This document shows positions 18,181 to 25,947 of a DNA stretch of 64,000 nt, piece after piece. The stretch is taken from assembly GCA_934561115.1 (NCBI GenBank), contig CAKTFS010000002.1, positions 62,001-126,000 on the forward strand, read 5' to 3'. Numbering within the stretch: position 1 is the stretch's first letter; each line of letters opens with the position of its first letter. The notes beneath the pieces were generated by a model, which saw nothing but the letters and a program-made list of their open reading frames with translations, was not told where the DNA came from and did not search any database. The DNA is from an uncultured Faecalibacterium sp. GTDB taxonomy: Bacteria > Bacillota > Clostridia > Oscillospirales > Ruminococcaceae. A program made the position numbers and the translations under genes.

Positions 18181-18684
18181 ATGCTCATTACCCCCGAATA
18201 TGTTTTTAAGGATGTTACCCATATCACGCCGGAATGGCTTGCAGCCAAGGGCATCACGGCGCTGGTGCTGGATATCGATAACACCCTGACCGCAGACCGC
18301 AGTCAGGAGCTGCCGGAGGAGGTGGCCGCGTGGCTTGCCGCCATGCGCAAGGCCGGGATAAAGCTGACCATCGTCTCCAACGGTGCGGAAAAGCGGGTGC
18401 GCCCCTTTGCTGAAAAGCTGGGGCTTGCCTACCTGTACCGCGCCGCCAAACCCCTGCCCTTTGCGCTGATGGTGGCGCAGCACCGCATGGGTGTGAAGCA
18501 CCGCCAGATGGCCATGGTGGGCGACCAGCTTTACGCCGACCGCATGGTGGCGGCGCTGTACGGCATCCCCGGGCTGATGGTCATCCCCCGCGGGCCGGAC
18601 TTGGGCGCACAGGTCATCCTGAAACGCAAGTGGGAAAAAAAGCACTGGCAGAAGTACTACGACCGGGGAGGTAAGACCCTGTGA
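18181..18684 (+). CDS. yqeG: YqeG-family HAD phosphatase (HAD-IIIA)
   Basis: A 167-residue HAD hydrolase. The nucleophile motif is LVLDIDNTLT (D-x-D-x-T) near residues 32-41, motif II is LTIVSNGAEKR, and motif III/IV is MVGDQLYADRMVAAL. YqeG resembles mitochondrial PGP phosphatase Ptpmt1/Gep4-type proteins; the substrate here is unproven. I chose the ATG at 18181 over one 24 nt earlier because CAGGGAG stands 7 nt upstream and the family begins with LITPEYVF. The next gene overlaps its stop in a GTGA. Confidence 0.92.
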   Translation: MLITPEYVFKDVTHITPEWLAAKGITALVLDIDNTLTADRSQELPEEVAAWLAAMRKAGIKLTIVSNGAEKRVRPFAEKLGLAYLYRAAKPLPFALMVAQHRMGVKHRQMAMVGDQLYADRMVAALYGIPGLMVIPRGPDLGAQVILKRKWEKKHWQKYYDRGGKTL

Positions 18685-19550
18685 GCGAGACTTGGAAGAT
18701 CCGGTTCGGCACTGCAGGCACCAGCGACAGCTTTGCCGCCCAAGGCTACAAAAGCAGCTTGGACGTGCCGGAGTACACCGCAAAAATGGGGCTAGATGCC
18801 TTTGAGTACCAGTGCGGGCGCGGGGTGCGTCTGGGGCTGGACAAGGCTGCCCGCATGGCTGCCCTTGCCGGCCAGCGGGACATCCTGTTCAGCGTCCATG
18901 CACCCTATTATATCAGTATGTCCAGTCTGGAAGAGGACAAGCGGCTGAACAGCATCCAGTACCTGCTGCAAAGCGCGGCGGTGTGCCGGGCGCTGGGCGG
19001 CAGGCGCATCATCTTCCATTCCGGCAGCTGCGGCAAGCAGAGCCGGGAAGCCGCACTGGAAAAGGCGCTGGATACCATGCGCCGCGCCGTGGCTGCGCTG
19101 GACGAGGCAGGCTTTGCGGATATGACCTTATGCCCGGAGACCATGGGCAAGGTGGGGCAGCTGGGCACGCTGGACGAGGTGCTGGCGCTGTGCGGCGTGG
19201 ACTGCCGCATCACCCCCTGCATCGACTTCGGCCACCTGAACGCCCGCACGCTGGGCGGCATCCAGACCAAGGCGGACTATGCCGCCATTCTGGACCGCAT
19301 GGCCGAGGTACTGGGCGATGACCGCGCCCGGCAGTTCCATGTGCACTTCTCCCGCATCGAGTATTCGGCGGGCGGCGAAAAGCGCCACTGGACCTTTGCC
19401 GATACCCAGTTCGGCCCGGAGCCGCAGCCCCTGATGGAGCTGCTGGCAGAGCGCCAGCTGACCCCGGTGGTCATCTGCGAGAGCGCGGGCACACAGGCCG
19501 AGGACGCGCAGACGATGCAGCAAATGTACCGCGCAGCGCGGAATGCGTAA
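18681..19550 (+). CDS. TIM-barrel protein of the AP endonuclease 2 / endonuclease IV fold
   Basis: A 289-residue protein with a GTG start overlapping the yqeG stop. Endonuclease-IV-type metal segments are recognisable in order: SVHAPYYI, IIFHSGS, LCPETMGK, CIDFGHLNAR, FHVHFSRIEYS and ICESAGTQ. The family's 'DRH' metal motif reads KRH (GGEKRHWTF), so one Asp ligand seems replaced. Such proteins are often annotated as sugar-phosphate isomerase/epimerase or deoxyribonuclease IV. I favour a repair-like or unknown metal-dependent hydrolase. Translational coupling to yqeG suggests linked expression, not necessarily linked function. Confidence 0.8.
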   Translation: MSETWKIRFGTAGTSDSFAAQGYKSSLDVPEYTAKMGLDAFEYQCGRGVRLGLDKAARMAALAGQRDILFSVHAPYYISMSSLEEDKRLNSIQYLLQSAAVCRALGGRRIIFHSGSCGKQSREAALEKALDTMRRAVAALDEAGFADMTLCPETMGKVGQLGTLDEVLALCGVDCRITPCIDFGHLNARTLGGIQTKADYAAILDRMAEVLGDDRARQFHVHFSRIEYSAGGEKRHWTFADTQFGPEPQPLMELLAERQLTPVVICESAGTQAEDAQTMQQMYRAARNA

Positions 19551-19589
19551 AAGATTTTGTGTTTTTATCGTCTTTTTTGCCCAAACCCC

Positions 19590-19618
19590 TTGCCAAACAG
19601 GGGCAGATTGGGTAAAAT
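19590..19618 (+). promoter_or_regulatory. Probable promoter for efp
   Basis: TTGCCA (19590-19595), 17 bp, TAAAAT (19613-19618), 52 bp before the efp start codon. Confidence 0.6.
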
Positions 19619-19669
19619 AAATAGAGATATGCGTTAAGCATCTGAGATTAAATTTATGGAGGAATTCCT

Positions 19670-20227
19670 ATGATTTCTGCAGGCGAGTTTCGCAATGGCG
19701 TGACCTTTGAGCAGGACGGCCAGGTTCTTCAGGTCGTTGAGTTCCAGCACGTCAAGCCCGGCAAGGGCGCTGCCTTTGTCCGTACCAAGACCAAGAACGT
19801 CATCACCGGCTCTGTGGTCGAGACCAGCTACAACCCCACCGCAAAGTTCCCGCAGGCTTTCATCGAGCGTAAGGACGTGACCTACAGCTACGAGGATGGC
19901 GATCTGTACCACTTCATGGACAACGAGACCTACGATGACATCCCCGTCAACGCAGCCGATGTGCCCGATAACTTCAAGTTCTGCAAGGAGAACGAGCTGT
20001 GCAAGCTGCTGAGCTACAAGGGCAAGGTGTTCAGCGTCGAGATCCCCAACTTCATCGAGCTGGAAGTCACCCAGACCGAGCCGGGTGTCAAGGGCAACAC
20101 TGCTACCAACACCCTGAAGCCCGCTACCGTTGAGACTGGCGCCGAGATCCGCGTGCCTCTGTTCATCAACGAGGGCGATCACATCCGCATCGATACCCGC
20201 ACCGGCGAGTATATGGAGCGCGTCTGA
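19670..20227 (+). CDS. efp: Translation elongation factor P
   Basis: A 185-residue, three-domain EF-P that relieves ribosome stalling at polyproline. Start [18 protein letters not shown]. The domain I tip is [17 protein letters not shown], in which the lysine of PGKGA is the residue that some bacteria modify. The C-terminal signature is [25 protein letters not shown] is 8 nt upstream. efp next to a CD1247-type gene is a recurrent clostridial pair. Confidence 0.97.
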   Translation: MISAGEFRNGVTFEQDGQVLQVVEFQHVKPGKGAAFVRTKTKNVITGSVVETSYNPTAKFPQAFIERKDVTYSYEDGDLYHFMDNETYDDIPVNAADVPDNFKFCKENELCKLLSYKGKVFSVEIPNFIELEVTQTEPGVKGNTATNTLKPATVETGAEIRVPLFINEGDHIRIDTRTGEYMERV

Positions 20228-20240
20228 TCATTTGTCGCAT

Positions 20241-20275
20241 ACCGGGCAGCGGGCAACCGTTTGCCCGGTTTTGTA
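20241..20275 (+). terminator. Terminator after efp
   Basis: ACCGGGCA ... TGCCCGGT followed by TTTGTATT; an 8-bp stem around an internal GGGCAACCGTT. Confidence 0.7.
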
Positions 20276-20299
20276 TTATAAGTTAGGAGGGCATTTCAG

Positions 20300-20875
20300 A
20301 TGGAACTGAACAAGAAAGCAGCCTACCTGCAGGGCTTAGTGGACGGTCTGGGCGTGGATGAGAGCACCAAAGAGGGCAAGATCATCAAGGCCATGGCCGC
20401 TCTGCTGGGCGAGATGGCCGATGCCATTGCCGCCATGGACGAGGATCTGACCCACGCTTACGACCAGATCAACGATCTGAGCGAGGAGCTGGAGGATCTG
20501 GAAGCCGACCTGTACGAGGACGAGGATGCCGAGGACGAGGACGACGACGCAGCCGACGAAGATGAGGATGCGGGAGATGACGACATCGCCAGCGAGCCCT
20601 TCTACGAGGTAGCCTGCCCCGCCTGCGGCGAGACTGTCTACGTCAGCGAGGATGATCTGGATGCAGGCGAAGCCAACTGCGCCCACTGCGGTGTGACCTT
20701 TGAGGTCGCACTGGAAGGCGAGGAGGACGAAGCCAAGGATGCCCCTGTGCAGTACGAGGTGACCTGCCCCGCCTGCGGCAGCACCGCCGTATTTGAAGAG
20801 GACGAGCTGCTGGACGGCGCACCCAAGTGCCCCAACTGCGGCGAGCCGCTGGACTTTGAGGTAACCGAGGAGTAA
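20300..20875 (+). CDS. CD1247-type protein with acidic linker and two zinc ribbons
   Basis: A 191-residue protein. The N-terminal helix KKAAYLQGLVDGLGVDESTKEGK matches the CD1247 N-terminal domain found in Clostridia. A very acidic stretch (about residues 70-98, nearly all Asp/Glu/Ala) follows. Then come two CxxC...CxxC zinc ribbons: ACPACGETVYV...CAHCG and TCPACGSTAVF...CPNCG. The function is unknown in the family. The pairing with efp suggests a link to translation, but that is inference. RBS TTAGGAGGG lies 8 nt upstream. Confidence 0.85.
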   Translation: MELNKKAAYLQGLVDGLGVDESTKEGKIIKAMAALLGEMADAIAAMDEDLTHAYDQINDLSEELEDLEADLYEDEDAEDEDDDAADEDEDAGDDDIASEPFYEVACPACGETVYVSEDDLDAGEANCAHCGVTFEVALEGEEDEAKDAPVQYEVTCPACGSTAVFEEDELLDGAPKCPNCGEPLDFEVTEE

Positions 20876-20893
20876 ACACTGTTCTCTTTTTCT

Positions 20894-21050
20894 TGTGAAA
20901 ATGGGATACAGAAACGCCCGCAGGCGTTTCTGTATCCCGAATCTTCAATGAAATTCCTATGAATATGGCCAAAGCGCACGCGGAGGCCATTCCAAATCGT
21001 CCTTATAAAAACGCAATGCCGGGCAGTCCGCAGACTGTCCGGCATTGTTC
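20894..21050. repeat. Structured repeat, family A, copy 2 (two hairpins)
   Basis: Hairpin 1 (20903-20938): 16-bp stem GGGATACAGAAACGCC, loop CGCA. Second module at 20965-20990: ATGGCC-AAAGCGCACGCGGA-GGCCAT, then CCAAATCGTCCTTATAA. Hairpin 2 (21013-21048): stem GCAATGCCGGGCAGTC with G-T wobbles, loop CGCA. It lies between the convergent genes ending at 20875 and 21064, where it could terminate both. Confidence 0.85.
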
Positions 21051-21063
21051 ATTTTAACTTGAT

Positions 21064-21351
21064 TCAGCGGTTCTCGTTGGCCTTCTGCAGCCAGATGCCG
21101 CCGATGTCCAGCGCGTTATACAGGCCGTGCTTGGTGGTCTGGCGCGCTACGCGCTCCTGCGGAGCTTTGCTGGTATCGGTAGAAAGCAGCATCAGGTGCA
21201 CCTTGTCGGCTACCTGCTGCTCGCCCACCGGAGTGGTGGTCAGGATCTGCAGATACAGCACATAGGGATCGGTCATGCTGCCGTAATACAGCTCGTTGTC
21301 CTTGCGGACGAGGGGCTTGCCTTTATAAGTCAGTTTCGGTGTAAATGCCAT
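21064..21351 (-). CDS. Hypothetical protein, 95 residues
   Basis: I do not recognise this small protein. It begins MAFTPKLTYKGKPLVRKDNE and has no signal peptide, membrane helix, Cys cluster or nucleotide motif. Predicted content is mixed beta/alpha (LYYGSMTDPYVLYLQILTT). Support for it being real: a minus-strand promoter with 18-bp spacing (21413-21384), a good SD (GGGAGG before the ATG), normal codon use, and clean flanks with a repeat at its 3' end. It stands alone on the minus strand between plus-strand genes. Confidence 0.75.
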   Translation of the reverse strand: MAFTPKLTYKGKPLVRKDNELYYGSMTDPYVLYLQILTTTPVGEQQVADKVHLMLLSTDTSKAPQERVARQTTKHGLYNALDIGGIWLQKANENR

Positions 21352-21383
21352 CGTGAAAGCCTCCCTGTCGTTTGATTCACCTT

Positions 21384-21413
21384 AGTATATCACATCCTGC
21401 CTATAGGATGCAA
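21384..21413 (-). promoter_or_regulatory. Promoter for the 95-residue orphan gene
   Basis: On the minus strand TTGCAT (21413-21408), 18 bp, TATACT (21389-21384), about 32 bp ahead of the start codon. Confidence 0.7.
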
Positions 21414-21498
21414 GCGTTTGCGGCAGTGCGCTGGCAGTTTTGCACCAAAACTGCCCCGCACCGTGCAAAACCGGCAGCACTTTTTTGGCAAATGGGAC

Positions 21499-21526
21499 TT
21501 GCTGTTGGGTGCAGTTATGCTATACT
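21499..21526 (+). promoter_or_regulatory. Promoter for the SGNH hydrolase gene
   Basis: TTGCTG (21499-21504), 16 bp, TATACT (21521-21526), about 46 bp before the start codon at 21573. Confidence 0.65.
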
Positions 21527-21572
21527 ATAAATAGAACAGCCCGCATTCCGGGCCGGAAGTGAGGGAAGGACA

Positions 21573-22472
21573 ATGGCAGATTATCAGGAATACCGGCGGC
21601 GCATCCTGCACCGGCGCTGGCGCAGGGTGTTTATCATCGTTTCGCTTCTGGCGCTTCTGGCTCTGCTGAGCGCCATCGGCATCCTGTGGAAGGTGCTGCA
21701 CCGGGAGCGCGTGGATACCGCCCTGAGCCAGAATACCATTCTGCGGCAGGTGACTACGGACAACACATGGAACACGGTCAGCTACCCGCTGGCGCGGCAG
21801 CTGCGGGTGCAGACGCTGGAGGACAGTACCGAGACCGCGCTGGACTTCCGCATGGCGGCGCTGCCGGCCAGCGCTCCGGTGGAAAAAAGCTGGTTTGCAC
21901 AGGCCAGTTTTGTGGGCGACAGCCTGACGCAGGGGTTACAGATCTACGATACCGGCCTGCCCGGGGCGCAGTTCTGCGCCTATAAGGGGGTAGGCCCCAA
22001 CGCCTTTGTCAACGGCACCAGCTGCAAGCGGGTGGACGGCGTGACAGAGATCCCACTGGATGCTTTGACTGCGCAGCAGCCCAAGGCCGTCTATGTGCTG
22101 CTGGGCAGTAACGTGCTGGGGCGGGACACCGACTACACCAGCTTTTTGACCTACTACCGCCTGATGCTGGATATGATCAGTCAGGCGCTGCCGGATACAA
22201 AAATTTATGTACAGTCCATCACGCCGGTGCGGCCGGAGGTGAGCGCGCAGGCCAATCATGCGGGACTGAATCGCGACCGTCTGTGCCGCATCAACAACGA
22301 ACTTGCCGCCATTGCACTGGAAAAGGATTGCTACTTCCTCAACCTGTGGGAGGTGCTGGCGGACGAAAACGGCGACCTGATCGAAAGCTACGCCCAGCCG
22401 GACGGCTATCATATCAAGCCGGAGGGCTACGCCGCATGGGTGGACTATCTTTGCAGCCACACTATGGAGTAA
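21573..22472 (+). CDS. Membrane-anchored SGNH/GDSL-family hydrolase
   Basis: A 299-residue protein. A basic N-terminus (YRRRILHRRWRR) precedes one membrane helix (about 18-40), so the catalytic domain is probably outside the cell. SGNH blocks are visible: block I FVGDSLTQGLQIYD (Ser in GDS), block III LLGSNVLGRD (Asn), and block V DGYHIKPEGYAAW (Asp and His). The block II Gly is expected around YKGVGPNAF. Family members deacylate or deacetylate polysaccharides or lipids; the substrate cannot be told. Monocistronic: own promoter and terminator. Confidence 0.88.
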   Translation: MADYQEYRRRILHRRWRRVFIIVSLLALLALLSAIGILWKVLHRERVDTALSQNTILRQVTTDNTWNTVSYPLARQLRVQTLEDSTETALDFRMAALPASAPVEKSWFAQASFVGDSLTQGLQIYDTGLPGAQFCAYKGVGPNAFVNGTSCKRVDGVTEIPLDALTAQQPKAVYVLLGSNVLGRDTDYTSFLTYYRLMLDMISQALPDTKIYVQSITPVRPEVSAQANHAGLNRDRLCRINNELAAIALEKDCYFLNLWEVLADENGDLIESYAQPDGYHIKPEGYAAWVDYLCSHTME

Positions 22473-22480
22473 AAAGTACA

Positions 22481-22520
22481 AAAGGCTGCTGCACGGGATC
22501 TGTGCAGCAGCCTTTCTTGC
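22481..22520 (+). terminator. Terminator after the SGNH hydrolase gene
   Basis: AAAGGCTGCTGCACGG ... TGTGCAGCAGCCTTTCTT; an 11-bp or longer stem with a T-rich end. Confidence 0.75.
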
Positions 22521-22527
22521 TGCGTGG

Positions 22528-22780
22528 GACGATTTGGAATGCCCTCCGCGTTGCTTTGGGCATCTTCAGCGGAAAAATTATTTTATATTTCGCGTTTGTC
22601 GCGCCCTGCGGGGCGCGACAAACGCATTTTCACAGAAGGGGCTGTTTTCGGTGGCGGCTTTTCCTGTGAAAAAAGTGGTTCAGAAACGTCCGCAGACGTT
22701 TCTGAACCACGATCATAAAAATTAAAATTCCTTGAATTATGGTCAGAGCGAAGCGGAGACCATTAAAATCGTTTTGCTAT
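22528..22780. repeat. Structured repeat, family A, copy 3 (head-to-head inverted pair)
   Basis: Two family A units face each other. Left arm: ACGATTTGGAATGCCC module (22539-22563, ATGCCC/GGGCAT), then hairpin 22592-22625 (15-bp stem GCGTTTGTCGCGCCC, loop TGCG) and ATTTTCACAGAAGGGG. Right arm: CCTGTGAAAAAA, hairpin 22675-22710 (16-bp stem GTGGTTCAGAAACGTC, loop CGCA), then module 22739-22763 (ATGGTC/GACCAT) and AAAATCGTTTT. It fills the gap between the convergent SGNH gene and fhs; no gene is seen in it. Confidence 0.85.
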
Positions 22781-22801
22781 AAAAGGGATGAGAGCATCGG
22801 C

Positions 22802-24463
22802 TCAGAACAGTCCGGTGATCTTGCCGTCGGCGTCCACATCAATGTTCACGGCGGCGGGCTTTTTGGGCAGGCCGGGCATGGTCATGATGCTGCCGCAGAT
22901 CACCACCACAAAGCCTGCACCGGCGGCCAGACGCACCTCGCGCACCTCCATGGTGAAGCCAGTGGGCGCACCGGTCAGCTTGGCGTTGTCGCTGAAGCTG
23001 TACTGGGTCTTGGCAATGCAGACGGGCAGGTTGCCGTAGCCCATCTCGGTCAGCTCGGCCAGCGTCTTGCTGGCGGCGGCGCTGTAATTCACGCCGTCGG
23101 CGCGGTAGATCTTGGTGGCAATGGCGTTGATCTTGTCCTTCAGGGGCATCTCCAGCGGGTAGGTGTACTGGATGGGACGATCTTCCAGGATCTCCAGCAC
23201 CTTCTCAGCCAGTGCCTTGCCGCCCTCGCCGCCCTTGGCGAACACCTCGCTCAGCACACAGGGCACGCCCTGCTCGGCGCAGACCTGCTCCACATAGGCC
23301 TGCTCCTCGGCGGTGTCGGTGGGGAAGGCGTTGATGGCAACCACCACCGGCAGACCGAAGCCGTTCTTCAGGTTGTCGATGTGGCGGATCAGGTTGGAAG
23401 CACCGGCCTTGACGGCCTCGAGGTTGGGCTGGTTCAGGTCGGCCTTGGCTATGCCGCCGTGGCTCTTGAGGGCGCGCACGGTAGCCACCAGCACACAGGC
23501 AGAGGGGGCAATACCGGCATAGCGGCACTTGATATCCAGGAACTTCTCCGCACCCAGATCGGCACCGAAGCCGGCTTCGGTGATGGTGTAGTCTGCCAGC
23601 GAAAGGCTGAGCTTGGTGGCCAGCACGCTGTTGCAGCCGTGGGCAATGTTGGCAAAGGGGCCGCCGTGGATGATGGCGGGGTTATTTTCCAGCGTCTGCA
23701 CAAGGTTCGGGTCCAGTGCGTCCTTCAGCAGGGCGGTCATGGCACCGGCTGCGCCGATCTCGCCGGCGGTCACCGGCTTGCCATCGTAGGTGTAGGCGCA
23801 CACAATGCGGGACAGCCGCTCCTTTAAATCGGAGATGCTGGTGGCAAGGCAGAAGATGGCCATGACCTCGCTGGCTACGGTAATGTCAAAGCCGTCCTCG
23901 CGGGGGGTGCCGTTCACCTTACCGCCCAGACCGTCCACGATGAACCGCAGCTGCCGGTCGTTCATATCCATGCAGCGCTTCCAGGTGATGCGGCGGGGGT
24001 CGATGTTCAGCGGGTTGCCCTGCTGGATGCTGTTGTCGATCATGGCAGCCAGCAGGTTGTTGGCGGTGCCAATGGCGTGCAGGTCACCGGTAAAGTGCAG
24101 GTTGATGTCCTCCATGGGCACCACCTGTGCGTAGCCGCCGCCGGCGGCGCCGCCTTTTACGCCGAACACGGGGCCAAGGCTGGGCTCGCGCAGGCAGAGC
24201 ATGGTCTTTTTGCCCAGTGCGTTCATGGCATCGGCCAGACCCACGCTGGTGGTGGTCTTGCCCTCACCGGCAGGGGTGGGGCTGATGGCAGTGACAAGGA
24301 TCAGCTTGCCCTGCTTTTTGGCGTTGTGGATCAGCCGGTGGTCGATCTTGGCCTTGTAGCGGCCATAGGGGATCACACTCTCGTCCTCCAGACCCAGCTG
24401 GGCGGCGATCTGGGTGATAGGCTTCATTTTGGCTTCCTGCGCGATCTCGATATCGGTCTTCAT
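22802..24463 (-). CDS. fhs: Formate-tetrahydrofolate ligase (10-formyl-THF synthetase)
   Basis: A 553-residue enzyme joining formate to tetrahydrofolate with ATP; it feeds purine synthesis and one-carbon metabolism. The ATP-binding segment [20 protein letters not shown] is near residue 60. Further signatures are [34 protein letters not shown] and [17 protein letters not shown]. The start at 24463 has AAGGAGG 8 nt upstream and the usual [16 protein letters not shown]; a longer frame runs upstream through the riboswitch and should be ignored. Expression is predicted to be under a ZTP riboswitch (24519-24600). Confidence 0.97.
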   Translation of the reverse strand: MKTDIEIAQEAKMKPITQIAAQLGLEDESVIPYGRYKAKIDHRLIHNAKKQGKLILVTAISPTPAGEGKTTTSVGLADAMNALGKKTMLCLREPSLGPVFGVKGGAAGGGYAQVVPMEDINLHFTGDLHAIGTANNLLAAMIDNSIQQGNPLNIDPRRITWKRCMDMNDRQLRFIVDGLGGKVNGTPREDGFDITVASEVMAIFCLATSISDLKERLSRIVCAYTYDGKPVTAGEIGAAGAMTALLKDALDPNLVQTLENNPAIIHGGPFANIAHGCNSVLATKLSLSLADYTITEAGFGADLGAEKFLDIKCRYAGIAPSACVLVATVRALKSHGGIAKADLNQPNLEAVKAGASNLIRHIDNLKNGFGLPVVVAINAFPTDTAEEQAYVEQVCAEQGVPCVLSEVFAKGGEGGKALAEKVLEILEDRPIQYTYPLEMPLKDKINAIATKIYRADGVNYSAAASKTLAELTEMGYGNLPVCIAKTQYSFSDNAKLTGAPTGFTMEVREVRLAAGAGFVVVICGSIMTMPGLPKKPAAVNIDVDADGKITGLF

Positions 24464-24484
24464 ACAGACATCCTCCTTGATAGC

Positions 24485-24524
24485 AAAAAAGGACAGCTTT
24501 GCGCAGCAATTGCGCAAGGCTGCC
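24485..24524 (-). terminator. Attenuator terminator of the fhs leader
   Basis: On the minus strand GGCAGCCTTGCGCA pairs with TGCGCAAAGCTGTCC (one bulged A), followed by TTTTTT. The 5' arm overlaps the last conserved bases of the ZTP aptamer (CCGTCTGGGCAG), so ligand binding and termination should exclude each other. Confidence 0.8.
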
Positions 24525-24600
24525 CAGACGGTCGGCATTGACATCCCATGCACCCCTGCACTGTGGTGCTCCACAAGGTTCCGTCAGCAGGGATGCGGTC
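24519..24600 (-). promoter_or_regulatory. ZTP riboswitch (pfl motif) controlling fhs
   Basis: The transcribed strand contains GACGGAACCTTGTGGAGC followed by GCCGACCGTCTGGGCAG. The latter matches the pfl/ZTP motif's invariant 3' element (CCGnCUGGGCA), which forms the pseudoknot with the upstream loop. ZTP/ZMP accumulates when 10-formyl-THF is short. In the known family, ligand binding turns on fhs and purine genes, and fhs is one of its classic targets. An overlapping terminator (24485-24524) gives a transcriptional ON switch. Confidence 0.85.
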
Positions 24601-24609
24601 TATGCTGTA

Positions 24610-24639
24610 AAGATAGCACACCACCGGGGTGTTTGTCAA
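24610..24639 (-). promoter_or_regulatory. Promoter of the fhs leader
   Basis: Minus strand: TTGACA (24639-24634), 18 bp, TATCTT (24615-24610). Transcription would begin just ahead of the ZTP aptamer. Confidence 0.75.
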
Positions 24640-24682
24640 GGAGGTACAGTTACAAAAATCACCCATAAATGCATAAAATTTT

Positions 24683-24711
24683 TTGCGTTATCCAAGGGTT
24701 TGTGCTATACT
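24683..24711 (+). promoter_or_regulatory. Promoter for the cysteine desulfurase-thiI-cinA operon
   Basis: TTGCGT (24683-24688), 17 bp, TATACT (24706-24711), about 48 bp before the start codon and divergent from the fhs promoter. Confidence 0.7.
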
Positions 24712-24759
24712 TATTCTGGGTTATTATGAAAACAACGACAGAAAGCAGGAAATCCGTTT

Positions 24760-25911
24760 ATGCTGCAAAACCCTCAGTTACATTATCTGGACAACGCGGC
24801 CACCACCATCGTAGCACCCGAGGTGGCGGACGTCATCGACAAGGCCATGCGGGAGCACTGGGCAAATCCTTCCAGCCTGTACGGCCCGGGCGCGCGCAGT
24901 GAGGAGGCTTTGAACGCCGCCCGCGCCGCTGTGGCGCGCACGCTGGGCTGCAAAAGCCGGGAGCTGTATTTTACCTCCTGCGGCAGCGAGAGCAACAATC
25001 TGGCGCTGCTGGGTGCGGTGCAGACCCGCACCTTCGGCAAGGGCATCGTGGTGTCCGGTTTCGAGCACCCCAGCGTGCAGCGGCCGCTGGAGCGGCTGGC
25101 AAAGCAGGGCTACGATGTTACCGTGGTAGCTCCCCGGGCAGACGGCACGCTGGACATTGCCGCCATGCTGGAGCGGGTGGACAAAAACACCATCCTTGTG
25201 GCCTGCATGATGGTGAACAACGAGATCGGCACCCGCAACGATGTGGAGCGCCTTGCCGCCGAGGTAAAGCGCCGCAACAGCCGCACCATCGTCCATGTGG
25301 ACGCAGTGCAGGCGTGGATGCGTGTGCCCATCAAACTGGACAACATCGATACGCTCTCGGTAAGCGGCCACAAGATCCACGCGCCCAAGGGCATTGGCGC
25401 GCTCTACCTCTCCGACCGGCTGGTGCAGGCCTTCCAGCCGCCCTATCTGGGCGGCGAGCAGGAGCGGCAGATGCGTCCCGGCACCGAAAACCTGCCCTAC
25501 GCCATGGGTCTGGCCGCAGCGGCCACCCGTCTGGCCAAGACCATGAAGAGCCGGGACACTGCCATGCGTGCGCTGAACCGGCAGCTGCGGGAGGGGCTGA
25601 AGGCCTTCCCGGAGGTGGTCATCAACAGCCCGGAGAACGCCGTGCCCGAGGTGCTGAACTTCAGCGAGATGTGCATCAAGAGCGAGACGATGCTGGCTTT
25701 TCTGGCCGAAGAGCAGATCTACGTCTCCTCGGCCAGCGCCTGCGGGCGCGGTCAACCCAGCCACACGCTGGCAGCCATGGGGCGCGACCCGCTTGCCATC
25801 GATACTGCCATCCGGGTGTCCTTCTGCGCCGATAACACCCCGGAGGATGTGGATGCCTTTCTCAACCGCTTCGAGGACGGCATGAAGCATTTGCAGAAGA
25901 TCAGAAAGTAA
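24760..25911 (+). CDS. Cysteine desulfurase (NifS/IscS-like, NifZ type)
   Basis: A 383-residue PLP enzyme that takes sulfur from cysteine as a persulfide. The N-terminus is YLDNAATTIVAPEVADVI. The Schiff-base lysine lies in VSGHKIHAPKGIGALYL (about residues 203-219), and the catalytic cysteine is in SSASACGRGQPSHTL near 330. The next gene, 36 nt downstream, is thiI without a rhodanese domain. In Bacillus the analogous NifZ-ThiI pair supplies sulfur for 4-thiouridine in tRNA, so this desulfurase is probably dedicated to ThiI rather than to general Fe-S assembly. Confidence 0.93.
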   Translation: MLQNPQLHYLDNAATTIVAPEVADVIDKAMREHWANPSSLYGPGARSEEALNAARAAVARTLGCKSRELYFTSCGSESNNLALLGAVQTRTFGKGIVVSGFEHPSVQRPLERLAKQGYDVTVVAPRADGTLDIAAMLERVDKNTILVACMMVNNEIGTRNDVERLAAEVKRRNSRTIVHVDAVQAWMRVPIKLDNIDTLSVSGHKIHAPKGIGALYLSDRLVQAFQPPYLGGEQERQMRPGTENLPYAMGLAAAATRLAKTMKSRDTAMRALNRQLREGLKAFPEVVINSPENAVPEVLNFSEMCIKSETMLAFLAEEQIYVSSASACGRGQPSHTLAAMGRDPLAIDTAIRVSFCADNTPEDVDAFLNRFEDGMKHLQKIRK

Positions 25912-25947
25912 AAATCACAAATCCTACCATCAGGAGATGCAACATTT

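Noticed and set aside
20894..21050. CRISPR array or tandem repeat reading of the repeated hairpins
   Set aside because: Copies are dispersed over the window, not regularly spaced, and the repeated stems differ in sequence; no cas genes are present.
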